A DNA stretch of 64,000 bases from Rhodobiaceae bacterium (GTDB lineage: Bacteria > Pseudomonadota > Alphaproteobacteria > Parvibaculales > Parvibaculaceae). The position numbers and the translations under genes were made by a program. The stretch lies in the NCBI GenBank assembly GCA_003330885.1, contig CP030277.1, positions 2,046,001-2,110,000 on the forward strand, read 5' to 3'. The notes under the pieces are model-generated. The model was not told the DNA's origin. It worked only from the letters and a program-made list of their open reading frames with translations, and searched no databases. This document shows, one piece after another, positions 45,714 through 53,806 of this stretch (positions within the stretch are counted from its first letter, which is position 1; every line of letters starts with the position of its first letter).

Positions 45714-46052
45714 CTATTGGAAGTAGCGCTCTACCTGCCCAAAGCTGCGCTCTGAGCTGTAGCGGACGCGCAGCGGCAGAGACTGATGGAAGGTGAGCAT
45801 ATTCGCGTCGTCTACTGACCGGACATGACGCTCAACATCACCGACAATGCACCCATTGCTCTGATTGCGACGCACGACACCCGTAAACGGCCCAACAGAA
45901 CAGACACGCTGAGCCTGACGCACAATCCGTGTGTGCTCATTATTGAGAGACCTTAACTGATCAGTAGAGAAGTCGGACGCTGCCTGCACGCTACTGAACG
46001 GCAGCACGAGGGACGCAAAGGCAACAAATCCGGCGAGAGTGTGTTTCATCAT
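45714..46052 (-). CDS. small secreted UrcA-like protein, copy 2
   Basis: A 112-residue exported protein with signal peptide (HTLAGFVAFASLVLPFSSVQA) and the same mature layout as copy 1: LRSLNNEHTRIVRQAQRVCS, GCIVGDVERHVRSVDDANML and a C-terminal VRYSSERSFGQVERYF that ends copy 1 as well. The two genes clearly arose by duplication. ATG 46052 and 46049 are both possible; GGAG spacing favours 46049. Its leader shows no strong ribosome-site hairpin, unlike copy 1. Divergent from the amidase gene. Confidence 0.75.
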   Translation of the reverse strand: MMKHTLAGFVAFASLVLPFSSVQAASDFSTDQLRSLNNEHTRIVRQAQRVCSVGPFTGVVRRNQSNGCIVGDVERHVRSVDDANMLTFHQSLPLRVRYSSERSFGQVERYFQ

Positions 46053-46198
46053 CTTTCTCCTTCAAGAAACAATAGAAACTCTACTCCCCCTGCGGACGCA
46101 CGATCATTAAGTCATCGTAACATCGCGCAAATGTGACTTATTGCGATCCACACCCTAAGCTTCCGCAAAACTAAAAGACGAAATATGAGGAGAGAGCC

Positions 46199-47626
46199 GT
46201 GGGCAGTTTCAAAGAATATGAAGATCATGATGCGCTGGGACTGGCAGAGCGTGTCGCCAAGGGTGACGTGACCGCAACAGAATTGCTGGATGAAGCTATT
46301 GAGCGCACCGAAGCAATCAACCCGAAAATCAACGCTGTGGTCCTGAAGCACTATGACGAAGCCCGCAAGCTCATATCAGACGGCCTGCCGGACGGCACCT
46401 TCAAAGGCGTGCCGTTCCTCCTGAAAGACCTCCACCTGCTTTGGGAGGGAACTGTCACTACCTACGGATCAGGCGCCTTCGAAGGCTATGTGGCCGATCA
46501 CAATACAACCCTGACCGACCGCTACCTCGACGCCGGTCTGGTCCTGTTCGGCAAAACCAACTCTCCGGAACTGGGCCTGACAGGCACAACCGAACCACGT
46601 CTCTATGGCCCCACACACAATCCGTGGAACTTGGAGCATTCACCGGGCGGTTCCTCAGGCGGAGCCGCAGCGGCGGTTGCAGCCGGTATACTCCCGTTAG
46701 CGAATGCATCAGATGGCGGCGGCTCCATTCGCATTCCAGCATCCGCCTGCGGCCTGTTCGGGCTAAAGCCAACGAGAGGACGCACACCAGCTGGTCCCGA
46801 CAGGGGCGAGGGTTGGGCAGGCATGTCCATCAGCCATTGCGTATCCAAAACCGTGCGCGACAGCGCCGCTCTGCTTGACGCCACGACAGGCATGGCTGCA
46901 GGCGACCCTTATCTACCACCCGAACCCGACCGGCCTTTCTTGGCGGAAGTCGGCGCACCAACAGGCAAACTACGCATCGCGTTTAACACCAAACGAAGCG
47001 ACGGCACTAAGCCAGATCCTGAAGTTGAAAAATCCATTCTGGACACGGCAAAGCTCTGCGAGTCCCTCGGCCATGAAGTCGTAGAGGAAGCACCAACAAT
47101 AGATCCCGTTGCCATGGGCAATGCACAAGCGACCATTATCGGCGCCAATGTCGCACTGACCCTGGAGCAACGGGGAGAAGCGCTGGGGCGAAACCTCACG
47201 GAAAATGACGTGGAGCACGTTACCTGGCTGATGGCCAGCGCCGCTAAAGATCGCACAAGCACCGACTATGCCGCCGCCACCCTCTTCATCCATCAGATGG
47301 GGCGCATGATGGGCATGTTCATGCAGAGCCACGACATCTATCTCTGCCCCGTTCTCGGGACACCGCCGCCAAAGCTCGGTGTTCTCGACATGATGACGGA
47401 CGATGTGGGCACCTATCTCGCGAACCTGGGAAAGATCATGCCATACGCTGGGCTCTTCAACATGACCGGCCAACCTTCCATGTCCGTCCCGCTTCATTGG
47501 ACTGCAGACGGCCTGCCCGTTGGCGTCATGTTCACTGGGCGCTTCGGCGAGGACGCAACCTTGATCAGACTTGCCTCGCAGCTGGAAGAAGCAAAGCCAT
47601 GGCGGGACAGAAGACCACAAGCGTAA
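46199..47626 (+). CDS. amidase (amidase signature family)
   Basis: A 475-residue Ser-cisSer-Lys hydrolase: catalytic Lys in PFLLKDLH and the signature GGSSGGAAAAVAAGILPLANASD with GSIRIPASACGLFGLKPT. Members cleave amides, 6-aminohexanoate dimers or indoleacetamide; no GatA-specific context is present. The start is GTG 46199 after GAGGAGAG. Convergent with a NUDIX gene. The GatCAB subunit A is an unlikely alternative since no gatC/gatB is beside it. Confidence 0.9.
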   Translation: MGSFKEYEDHDALGLAERVAKGDVTATELLDEAIERTEAINPKINAVVLKHYDEARKLISDGLPDGTFKGVPFLLKDLHLLWEGTVTTYGSGAFEGYVADHNTTLTDRYLDAGLVLFGKTNSPELGLTGTTEPRLYGPTHNPWNLEHSPGGSSGGAAAAVAAGILPLANASDGGGSIRIPASACGLFGLKPTRGRTPAGPDRGEGWAGMSISHCVSKTVRDSAALLDATTGMAAGDPYLPPEPDRPFLAEVGAPTGKLRIAFNTKRSDGTKPDPEVEKSILDTAKLCESLGHEVVEEAPTIDPVAMGNAQATIIGANVALTLEQRGEALGRNLTENDVEHVTWLMASAAKDRTSTDYAAATLFIHQMGRMMGMFMQSHDIYLCPVLGTPPPKLGVLDMMTDDVGTYLANLGKIMPYAGLFNMTGQPSMSVPLHWTADGLPVGVMFTGRFGEDATLIRLASQLEEAKPWRDRRPQA

Positions 47627-47651
47627 GCGCACATGTTAGAGCGTCACCGGA

Positions 47652-48128
47652 TCAGTCGACAGCCCAATGGTCCGGTGGCGTCAAATCGTCCATAACTTCA
47701 CGAATCCGGACGCGCGTCGCCTTACTTGTCTCCACAGGCAGAGCGTCCTGGCAAAAAAAGCCAAACTCAGCGATCTCTCTATTGGGTCGTGCCTCGATGT
47801 CGAAGGCGCGCAGCACAAACAAAGAGACATGATCTGACTTGAATTCCGCGAAGTTGGCATAGAGGCCGAAGAACTCCAGCTCCTCTTTTGGAGTCACCCC
47901 AACCTCTTCCCAGAGCTCCCGCTCCGCTGCTCTGCGCATGGTCTCGCCCCCGTCCACACCACCTCCAGGCAGATACCAACCTGGCAAATAGGTGTGGCGA
48001 ACAAGCAAAACCCTATCCTTTTCATCTATCACCAACACACGGGCCCCTGCCGTTAGCGGCCGGGAAAAACGCCAGTAAAGCCGCAAAAAGAACCGTGCAA
48101 ACGGATAGAGGCGGAGCAAGAGTCGCAT
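47652..48128 (-). CDS. NUDIX hydrolase
   Basis: A 158-residue NUDIX protein with box GGGVDGGETMRRAAERELWEEVG and a basic N-terminus (LRLYPFARFFLRLYWRF) that might bind membrane or nucleic acid. It preserves the catalytic Glu set (REL-x-EE). Substrate unknown. Ends 25 bases from the amidase stop, convergent. Confidence 0.85.
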   Translation of the reverse strand: MRLLLRLYPFARFFLRLYWRFSRPLTAGARVLVIDEKDRVLLVRHTYLPGWYLPGGGVDGGETMRRAAERELWEEVGVTPKEELEFFGLYANFAEFKSDHVSLFVLRAFDIEARPNREIAEFGFFCQDALPVETSKATRVRIREVMDDLTPPDHWAVD

Positions 48129-48249
48129 ACGGGCTGGGCCTTATTGGGATGATCTATTCATAAACTGTAAACTCTACTGCAATTACCGTCTATCCAGTGC
48201 AAATCGCCGAATGTCGGAAACCGACGCAGGCGGCAAAGGAACGACGGAT

Positions 48250-48915
48250 ATGGGGCTTATCAGCAAACTTGTCGGCAAGCGGGGAAATCCTGCCGAGGCA
48301 GCCATACCTGCTGTCCCCACTGGTGAAGCAGTCACGAGAGTGATGAAAAGTCTGGCAACGGGTGCGCCGGCAAAAGTTGCCAAGGCCGGAGCTGAGATTG
48401 CCACCGCACTCAACACCGTTGAAACCGCCATCCTGGCGATCGACATCGTTGCAGACCTGCTTGTGGAAGCTGAACTGCTCACCGCGACCGCACGCGAGAC
48501 GGAAAGTGTCGGACGCAGAGCGTTGATCGCAAACCGTTACATCACACTACTTCAAACCATTTCAGACACTATTGAGCGGGCCGAGCACAATGGTATGAAC
48601 CTGCTCGATGGCGCCAGAAGCACCTACGAAATCAAGCTCGATTCGGAAGAACGCGCCTCCATTGCGCTCCATGTCGCAAACCTGACAACTGACGCCGAGG
48701 GCCTGGACCTCACATCGCCACGTGAGGAATTTGCGAGCCAGATAGAGATTGAACGCACCATCGCAGAAATCGATGCCGCACGACGCACAGCCTCTCGTAT
48801 CGCTGATCTTTTTGCCGACAGCTCCGCTGTACTTGCAGAACGACTCGCCCGCCTGGACCAGGATTTTGGCCCGGACGCTGCTCAGGCCACAAAACCCACT
48901 GGCGCGGGTCACTGA
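48250..48915 (+). CDS. flagellin-like protein without variable domain
   Basis: A 221-residue (234 from ATG 48211) alpha-helical protein. The stretch ALNTVETAILAIDIVADLLVEA to ISDTIERAEHNGMNLLDG resembles the flagellin D1 region, including the NGxNLLDG signature; the C-terminal IERTIAEIDAARRTASRIADLFADSSAVLAERLARL (in two parts) resembles the flagellin C-terminal helix. The N-terminal ~60 residues are not flagellin-like and no D0 start is seen. ATG 48250 has AAAGGA nine bases before it and is preferred. Next come Hpt and CheY-like genes; no flagellar gene is close. Probably not a filament subunit; function unknown. Confidence 0.6.
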   Translation: MGLISKLVGKRGNPAEAAIPAVPTGEAVTRVMKSLATGAPAKVAKAGAEIATALNTVETAILAIDIVADLLVEAELLTATARETESVGRRALIANRYITLLQTISDTIERAEHNGMNLLDGARSTYEIKLDSEERASIALHVANLTTDAEGLDLTSPREEFASQIEIERTIAEIDAARRTASRIADLFADSSAVLAERLARLDQDFGPDAAQATKPTGAGH

Positions 48916-49009
48916 CCATCCCGTCTTAAGAACTGGTCAACCACGTTTACCGACATATTCTTAACCTTGAACGGCTAGCCTTTTCAGACGTCCAACGGAA
49001 GATCAGGGG

Positions 49010-49579
49010 ATGCTTTCGGCTCTGGGCAAGGGTGCTAGTATGCAACACAAGCCAGATGTAGCGATACGATCGCTGCTGGGTGGGCCCCCAGAAGTGGTTC
49101 CCGTCCCGTCCATTGCCGAGACCAAAGGTCTCGTCACCGACGGCGCTCACATGCGTATGGATCCCCGGATCCTGACACGCATAAGCGATGTCGTTTCAGT
49201 TCTGGAACAGGACTACACAAAAGTCCTTCAGTCACATATCTCAGATATGGAACGCGCCTATATTGACTGGAAATCTGGGACCGAAGATACACGGGCTAAA
49301 ATCTATGATATCGCTCATGATATCCGCGGAGTTGCCGGTACATTTGGCCGTTCGTTGTCAGGACAAATAGCGGCAAGAATTTGCGCGCACTTTGATCAGA
49401 CACCGGACGCCATTCCCGCAATAGAAGATCACATTGAAGCTCTCAACCATGTTGTCAATCTTGCGCCCGAACCAGAGGGCTCATTTGCGGAGTTGGTACT
49501 GAAGAGACTAGACGAACTTTCCGGCACACAGCAATCGCCCTCGGACGCCTCTAAGGCCGACGAGAAGGCAGACGGGTAG
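49010..49579 (+). CDS. histidine phosphotransfer (Hpt) domain protein
   Basis: A 189-residue protein whose helical part contains a phospho-acceptor histidine H103 in IAHDIRGVAGTFGR, as in Hpt domains (AH-x-L-K-G). N- and C-terminal tails are disordered. ATG 49010 follows CAGGGG; ATG 49040 (residue 11) is an alternative. Four bases later a CheY-like gene begins, so a small phosphorelay is likely. The kinase that feeds it is not in the window. Confidence 0.8.
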   Translation: MLSALGKGASMQHKPDVAIRSLLGGPPEVVPVPSIAETKGLVTDGAHMRMDPRILTRISDVVSVLEQDYTKVLQSHISDMERAYIDWKSGTEDTRAKIYDIAHDIRGVAGTFGRSLSGQIAARICAHFDQTPDAIPAIEDHIEALNHVVNLAPEPEGSFAELVLKRLDELSGTQQSPSDASKADEKADG

Positions 49580-49583
49580 CGCC

Positions 49584-50147
49584 ATGACAGAAACAAGCCT
49601 TGCCCCTCTCAAAATTCTCATCGTGGAAGACAGCGAACAGATGCGCATTCTGCTTCTCGCCCTTCTGGAAGCCATGAGCATCACAGACATTCTTATCGCC
49701 GAAGACGGTGAAAAAGGACTAGCGCTCTATATGGAGACAGCGCCCGACATTGTGATTACCGATGGCGCCATGACACCCATGGATGGGTACGAACTGACAA
49801 ATCGCATTCGCACAGCTCCCGAGAATCCCAATCCGTATGTGCCCATCATTATGTTGTCGGGTCACCTTGAGAAAAAGCATGTGGAGAAGGCGCGAGCAAG
49901 CGGCGTGACAGAATATCTCGCAAAGCCTGTTTCCTGGCAGACCCTCTATGAACGACTGGTCGCAATCGTCAGCAATCCGAGCTTTTTTGTCCGCACACCA
50001 ACCTATCTGGGGCCGGACCGGCGCCGGGAAACGGACGAGCTATTTAGAGGTCCGATTGAACAGAACAATACGACACAACCAAGAAGCACCGCAGAAATCC
50101 TGCCCCTGGACGCTATTCGCAAGCCAAGTCTGATCCGAACCAAGTAG
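49584..50147 (+). CDS. CheY-like response regulator with short tail
   Basis: A 187-residue single-receiver protein: acidic pair E15-D16, phospho-acceptor D60 (IVITDGAMTPMDG), S92 and K114 (LAKPVSWQT). A tail of about 60 residues holds FFVRTPTYLGPDRRR, a motif I know as recurrent after alphaproteobacterial stand-alone receivers. No output domain is present. It probably takes its phosphate from the Hpt protein encoded just before. Confidence 0.85.
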   Translation: MTETSLAPLKILIVEDSEQMRILLLALLEAMSITDILIAEDGEKGLALYMETAPDIVITDGAMTPMDGYELTNRIRTAPENPNPYVPIIMLSGHLEKKHVEKARASGVTEYLAKPVSWQTLYERLVAIVSNPSFFVRTPTYLGPDRRRETDELFRGPIEQNNTTQPRSTAEILPLDAIRKPSLIRTK

Positions 50148-50155
50148 ACCGCCAC

Positions 50156-50192
50156 GGCAAAAAGAAGGTGACTGACCCGTCATTTTTTTGCC
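50156..50192 (+). terminator. hairpin after the CheY-like gene
   Basis: GGCAAAAA and TTTTTGCC (arms at 50156-50163 and 50185-50192) with an inner TGAC/GTCA pair and a T7 run inside the right arm. It lies nine bases past the stop. It is A-T rich and interrupted, so termination is possible but not strong. Confidence 0.4.
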
Positions 50193-50258
50193 TTCAGTTG
50201 CGATTTCCGGCTAGGCTATCAACCAAGCCAGTCTTGTAGATCGCCTTGGAGGAGAGCC

Positions 50259-51392
50259 ATGTCTACCGAACAGACGAACATCACAGTTGATAGTGCTTAC
50301 GAAGCCGTCGCGCCGGACGACTTTCCGGCCATGATGGAAGTCGAGCGATACGGCAATCGCTCGACAGCTTTCGACAAAATCATCTCAGCGACCCATGACC
50401 ATTTCTGGGACCCACAGGACCCAAAGTTTGTGGACTTCAGCCAACCCTTCGATATGGAAAATGAGTATCTGGTTGATCCGATTGGTCTTGCTGATTTGCA
50501 AACCGCCATCAATGACAAGATCGATGAAAAACAGCGCATCAAACTGGTGAACCTGGATGTGCAATGGTCGCTCTCATCAATTCTGCATGGCGAGCAAGGT
50601 GCCTTGGCCTTGTCAGCTAGCCTCTGCCATATTCTAAAAGACCCAGGCGCACAGGAATATGCAGCAAACCAGACGCGTGAAGAAGCGCGACACGTGGCAG
50701 GTTTTTCCAATTACATCAAAGCCAGATGGGGCAAGCCTGTTGCCGTGGGTCCTGCTCTTGGGGACCTTCTGACAGAACTCGTTCTATCGCCTCTTGTCTG
50801 GAAAAAGATTGTCGGCATGCAGATGCTTGTCGAAGGGCTCGCCATGGGCGCCTTCGCGACTTTCTACAAACAGTCCAACGACCCCGTCATGACCAAGCTG
50901 ATGCAACTCACCATGACCGACGAGGCGTTCCACCATAAGTTCGGAAAAATCTGGGCAGATCGTACCATCCCTAAACTCTCTGAGGATGAACGCAATCAGA
51001 TCGAGGATTGGGCCTGGGAGGTCTTCCAGGTGCTCCTCTACAATCTGGGCAGTCCGGAGCAGAAGAAGCACATTTATGCAGCAGTAGGGCTCGATTGGGA
51101 ATGGGTCCAGGGCGCCTTCCTGGAAGCAATGACCGACACGGCCGTCCGCGAGGACATGATGGAAGCAACGAATATTTTCCGTGTTCTCATCAAGACACTT
51201 CTTAAAGCAGGTGTGATCACTGACCGCACCTCAGCGAACTACGCAGCCTTCATTGATATGAAAGAGCTTCACCAAGAGGGCGATCGGATGGTGGGCGATG
51301 ATATTGCCGAAGAAGGCATCAAGTATCTCCGTGAACTGAACGGAAACACCAACAAATACATGTCGCTCGACAATATGACAGCGGCTGAATAG
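50259..51392 (+). CDS. R2-like/AurF-type diiron protein (orphan)
   Basis: A 377-residue four-helix-bundle protein with two perfect half-sites: E112 followed 30 residues later by E142-A-R-H145, and E192 followed 30 residues later by E222-A-F-H225. This E-x29-E-x2-H repeated twice is the carboxylate-bridged diiron pattern of ribonucleotide reductase R2, bacterioferritin-like oxidases and AurF-type N-oxygenases. No partner reductase or ligase gene flanks it, and it has its own ribosome site (GGAGGAGAGCC) and terminator. The reaction is unknown; fatty or amine oxygenation is a possibility only. Confidence 0.85.
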   Translation: MSTEQTNITVDSAYEAVAPDDFPAMMEVERYGNRSTAFDKIISATHDHFWDPQDPKFVDFSQPFDMENEYLVDPIGLADLQTAINDKIDEKQRIKLVNLDVQWSLSSILHGEQGALALSASLCHILKDPGAQEYAANQTREEARHVAGFSNYIKARWGKPVAVGPALGDLLTELVLSPLVWKKIVGMQMLVEGLAMGAFATFYKQSNDPVMTKLMQLTMTDEAFHHKFGKIWADRTIPKLSEDERNQIEDWAWEVFQVLLYNLGSPEQKKHIYAAVGLDWEWVQGAFLEAMTDTAVREDMMEATNIFRVLIKTLLKAGVITDRTSANYAAFIDMKELHQEGDRMVGDDIAEEGIKYLRELNGNTNKYMSLDNMTAAE

Positions 51393-51414
51393 CCGATCAC
51401 AATTTCGTAAATTG

Positions 51415-51447
51415 GGGCGGTACCTACGGGTATCGCCCTTTTTATTT
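51415..51447 (+). terminator. intrinsic terminator of the diiron gene
   Basis: GGGCGGTACC, loop TACG, GGTATCGCCC: a 10-bp stem with one G-U pair followed by TTTTTATTT (51439-51447). This is a textbook intrinsic terminator, 23 bases past the stop, separating the diiron gene from the protease gene. Confidence 0.85.
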
Positions 51448-51499
51448 ACCATTCCCGTGCTAGACTTTCCCCAACGTCACCGTGGGGCTAGGTCATTCC

Positions 51500-52402
51500 A
51501 TGAGTGTGGAACAGGCTTTTATTGAACGGGCTTTTCAATGGCACAAACGCCTTGCCATTGGTCTGTTAGCTGCGGCCACAGCGCTGCTTCTTGCAGCAAT
51601 CCCCTCATTCGCAAATGTCTTTGAAATTGATGATCGACGCCTGATCACGCCGGAAGATCAAATGGGGTTTGTAGGCATCATTGCCTGCGCCGATACAAAG
51701 CGCATTCCAACGGCCAGTCTCATCACAACACCAGATGCGAATCCAGCACGACGTCATGAGGTGATCACCTCCGTCGCCCACGCCTTCTACACAAAAGACG
51801 GAGACCGCTGGCAAGACTGTTCTTTTTTGCCGGAAGGTGATCCCACGCGTGCGCTGCCGATCACCTATGTCATGACCGGAACCTCGACCCCTGGCAAAGG
51901 ATGGAATGATGACTGGGCTGTTGCTGTAGTAGAGGGCCGCGTCTCAATTGACATGCCCATGCCGCTGTCTGTTGACCTGGCTGCAATCGAAGACCACCGC
52001 ACGGCGGGCGCTTTCATACAACTCGCCGGCCACAATGGCGAGCGCCTCCCCATGCTCATGTCTGAGAACTGTGGCCCCAGGCACAAAAGAAGCGGCAGTC
52101 ATAACTTTGGAGACGCCCGTGTCTTCAACCACGACTGCGACATGATTTCTGGTTGGTCAGGAGGTCCCCTCCTACTTCGAACCCCCACCGATATTTTCAC
52201 AATTGCTGTGAACTCAACGCGGTTTAATCCTGTTGTCCACCAGACCGGCTTTCCGTTTGACGACCGGTTCAATCCGAACACCGCGATCCGCGTGGACAAT
52301 GAGTTTCTAACAACAATCGAGCGACTAACCGTTGATGGAGCCCCCATCCAACTGGCGGACACCACATCGATTTGCAACGCTGGTGGCCAGCCCGACTGCT
52401 AA
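51500..52402 (+). CDS. secreted trypsin-like serine protease
   Basis: A 300-residue exported protein: signal/anchor RLAIGLLAAATALLLAAIPSFA, then a chymotrypsin-fold sequence with H94 (SVAHAF), an Asp at 137/138 (NDDWAVAV) and S220 in GWSGGP. Four cysteines (63, 107, 191, 213) could give two disulfides. The His-Asp-Ser order and spacing fit family S1/S1C-like peptidases. ATG 51500 (AGGT before it) is preferred to GTG 51482. The 3' end overlaps the convergent TetR gene by 4 bases. A V8-like glutamyl endopeptidase is an alternative. Confidence 0.83.
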   Translation: MSVEQAFIERAFQWHKRLAIGLLAAATALLLAAIPSFANVFEIDDRRLITPEDQMGFVGIIACADTKRIPTASLITTPDANPARRHEVITSVAHAFYTKDGDRWQDCSFLPEGDPTRALPITYVMTGTSTPGKGWNDDWAVAVVEGRVSIDMPMPLSVDLAAIEDHRTAGAFIQLAGHNGERLPMLMSENCGPRHKRSGSHNFGDARVFNHDCDMISGWSGGPLLLRTPTDIFTIAVNSTRFNPVVHQTGFPFDDRFNPNTAIRVDNEFLTTIERLTVDGAPIQLADTTSICNAGGQPDC

Positions 52403-53001
52403 TCGACTTGTTTAGCGGTCGCAATCGGCGCGAGCAGAGCTTCTAGGCTTTTTGCATACATCTTCCGCGCGGCATCAGGGTCTTTCGCATTTGCAATCGC
52501 AAGCCCCGCTTGCATCAGTGAGCCACCAATGAGATCGGCCAACGGCTCCAAGGGCTGCTTCGGTAAGATCCCTTCATCTACGAGATGTTCCAGAGAATGG
52601 GTCACCAGCGCCTTGTTGAGCGGTTCCTGGAGTGTGCGCCATTCTTCCCAGCCCAACACAGCGGGACCATCAAGCAGGATCACCTGTTTGATGTCTTTCC
52701 GGCTGTAGAGATCAAGAAGGATGCGGGTGCCTACAACCAGATCCTCCCGGTCATGCGTGATCTCATCCATGGTCTTCTCAAACAGCTCCATCGCGACGTC
52801 ATTCAACATGTCGAGAAAGAGCGCTCGAAAGAGATCCTTTTTGTCTGAAAATTGATGATAGAGCGCACCCCGTGTCACCCCCGCGCGGGCGACGATCTCC
52901 TCAGTGCCTGTCTCCGCATACCCTTGAGACACAAATAAAGCACGGGCGGCCTTAAGCAGTTTTGTGTGATTTCGTGAGGGTTTCTTTGCAGGGGCGTTCA
53001 T
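52399..53001 (-). CDS. TetR/AcrR-family repressor
   Basis: A 200-residue regulator with the standard TetR HTH (KAARALFVSQGYAETGTEEI, ARAGVTRGALYHQFSDKKDL) and a helical C-terminal domain. Two palindromic sites lie in the gap to the divergent membrane gene (53006-53018 and 53052-53066), so it most likely represses itself and that gene. Ligand unknown; lipophilic compounds or fatty acyl derivatives are common for this class. Confidence 0.87.
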   Translation of the reverse strand: MNAPAKKPSRNHTKLLKAARALFVSQGYAETGTEEIVARAGVTRGALYHQFSDKKDLFRALFLDMLNDVAMELFEKTMDEITHDREDLVVGTRILLDLYSRKDIKQVILLDGPAVLGWEEWRTLQEPLNKALVTHSLEHLVDEGILPKQPLEPLADLIGGSLMQAGLAIANAKDPDAARKMYAKSLEALLAPIATAKQVD

Positions 53002-53005
53002 AAAA

Positions 53006-53066
53006 ATACAGCTTGTATGAAAATTTCAAAGCGACTATACACGATCCAAATCATACAGGTTGTATG
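53006..53066. promoter_or_regulatory. two TetR-type operators
   Basis: ATACA-GCT-TGTAT (53006-53018) and CATACA-GGT-TGTATG (53052-53066) are perfect palindromes with the same arms and a 3-base centre, 47 bases apart. The first is just outside the TetR start codon, the second in the promoter zone of the divergent gene that starts at 53090. They fit operators of the adjacent TetR repressor. Confidence 0.8.
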
Positions 53067-53089
53067 AATTTGATCTGGGAGAATGCAGA

Positions 53090-53713
53090 ATGGTCGCAAA
53101 GTGGAAAATCCCCTCATGGCTTTTTGCCACAACGGTGGTCGCCTCCCTGGCGACAGTCATAGGACCTTTGATACTTTTCGGTGTCAGCGAACGAGGCTTG
53201 CAGCTGGCAGCGCGCTATACAGTCCGGGTGAGCTTCCCTCTCTTCCTGCTGGCTTACCTCACCGGGCCGTTTGTCGCTCTCTGGCGAACAAACCTTACCC
53301 GCTGGTTGCAGAAGCACAGGCGCTACATCGGCCTAAGCTTCGCCATCGCACACACCATCCATCTGGGTGCCCTGACCGGCTATTTCGTCTTCATAGGTGT
53401 ATCGCCCGATGCAGCGACGTTGATCGGCGGCGGACTGGCCTACGCCCTCATGTTTGCCATGGCCGCAACGTCGAACGACTGGAGCGTCAAGAAGCTCGGT
53501 GCCAACTGGCGGCGATTGCACTCAGTCGGGCTGCACTATCTCTGGTTCATCTTCCTGATCACCTATATGGGGCGCCTATCCGGTGGCGAAGGGGGCGACA
53601 CCACTGAAGATTTAGTTGTCGTAGGTATCGTCGGGTCCGCCTTGGTCTTCGGAGCCCTTCTCATCCGCCTCATAGGCATTTTGAAGCGGCGTCGCCGTGC
53701 TGCAGCTGCATAA
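53090..53713 (+). CDS. ferric reductase-like transmembrane protein
   Basis: A 207-residue membrane protein with about six hydrophobic segments. Haem-type histidines occur as in the ferric reductase/MsrQ superfamily: AIAHTIHLGALTGYF and RRLHSVGLHYLWFIFL. A TetR operator lies right before it. ATG 53090 is chosen with GGGAGA before it; TTG 53060 lies inside the operator. A haem b quinol or flavin reductase role is inferred; no MsrP gene is near, so it is not clearly MsrQ. Confidence 0.75.
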   Translation: MVAKWKIPSWLFATTVVASLATVIGPLILFGVSERGLQLAARYTVRVSFPLFLLAYLTGPFVALWRTNLTRWLQKHRRYIGLSFAIAHTIHLGALTGYFVFIGVSPDAATLIGGGLAYALMFAMAATSNDWSVKKLGANWRRLHSVGLHYLWFIFLITYMGRLSGGEGGDTTEDLVVVGIVGSALVFGALLIRLIGILKRRRRAAAA

Positions 53714-53730
53714 CTGACGGTTTCGCGTGA

Positions 53731-53801
53731 CCTCCCCGTATAGCGCGGTATATTTGCCTCAAAGGGCGAACAACGCCCGCACACATAAGAAAACGGGGAG
53801 G
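53731..53801 (+). promoter_or_regulatory. long-range pairing over the acyl-CoA synthetase ribosome site
   Basis: CCTCCCCGT (53731-53739) is the exact complement of ACGGGGAGG (53793-53801), the ribosome site of the gene at 53807. In between, GGGCG/CGCCC (53764-53768, 53774-53778) makes a small stem and TATAGCGCGGTATA may be a promoter element. Read-through RNA from the upstream gene would have both arms and could mask the site; a transcript that starts between the arms would not. Confidence 0.45.
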
Positions 53802-53806
53802 ACCAT

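Noticed and set aside
48916-49009. CtrA-like sites before the Hpt gene (TTAACC and GTTTACC)
   Set aside because: Spacing does not fit TTAA-N7-TTAA; only half-sites are present.
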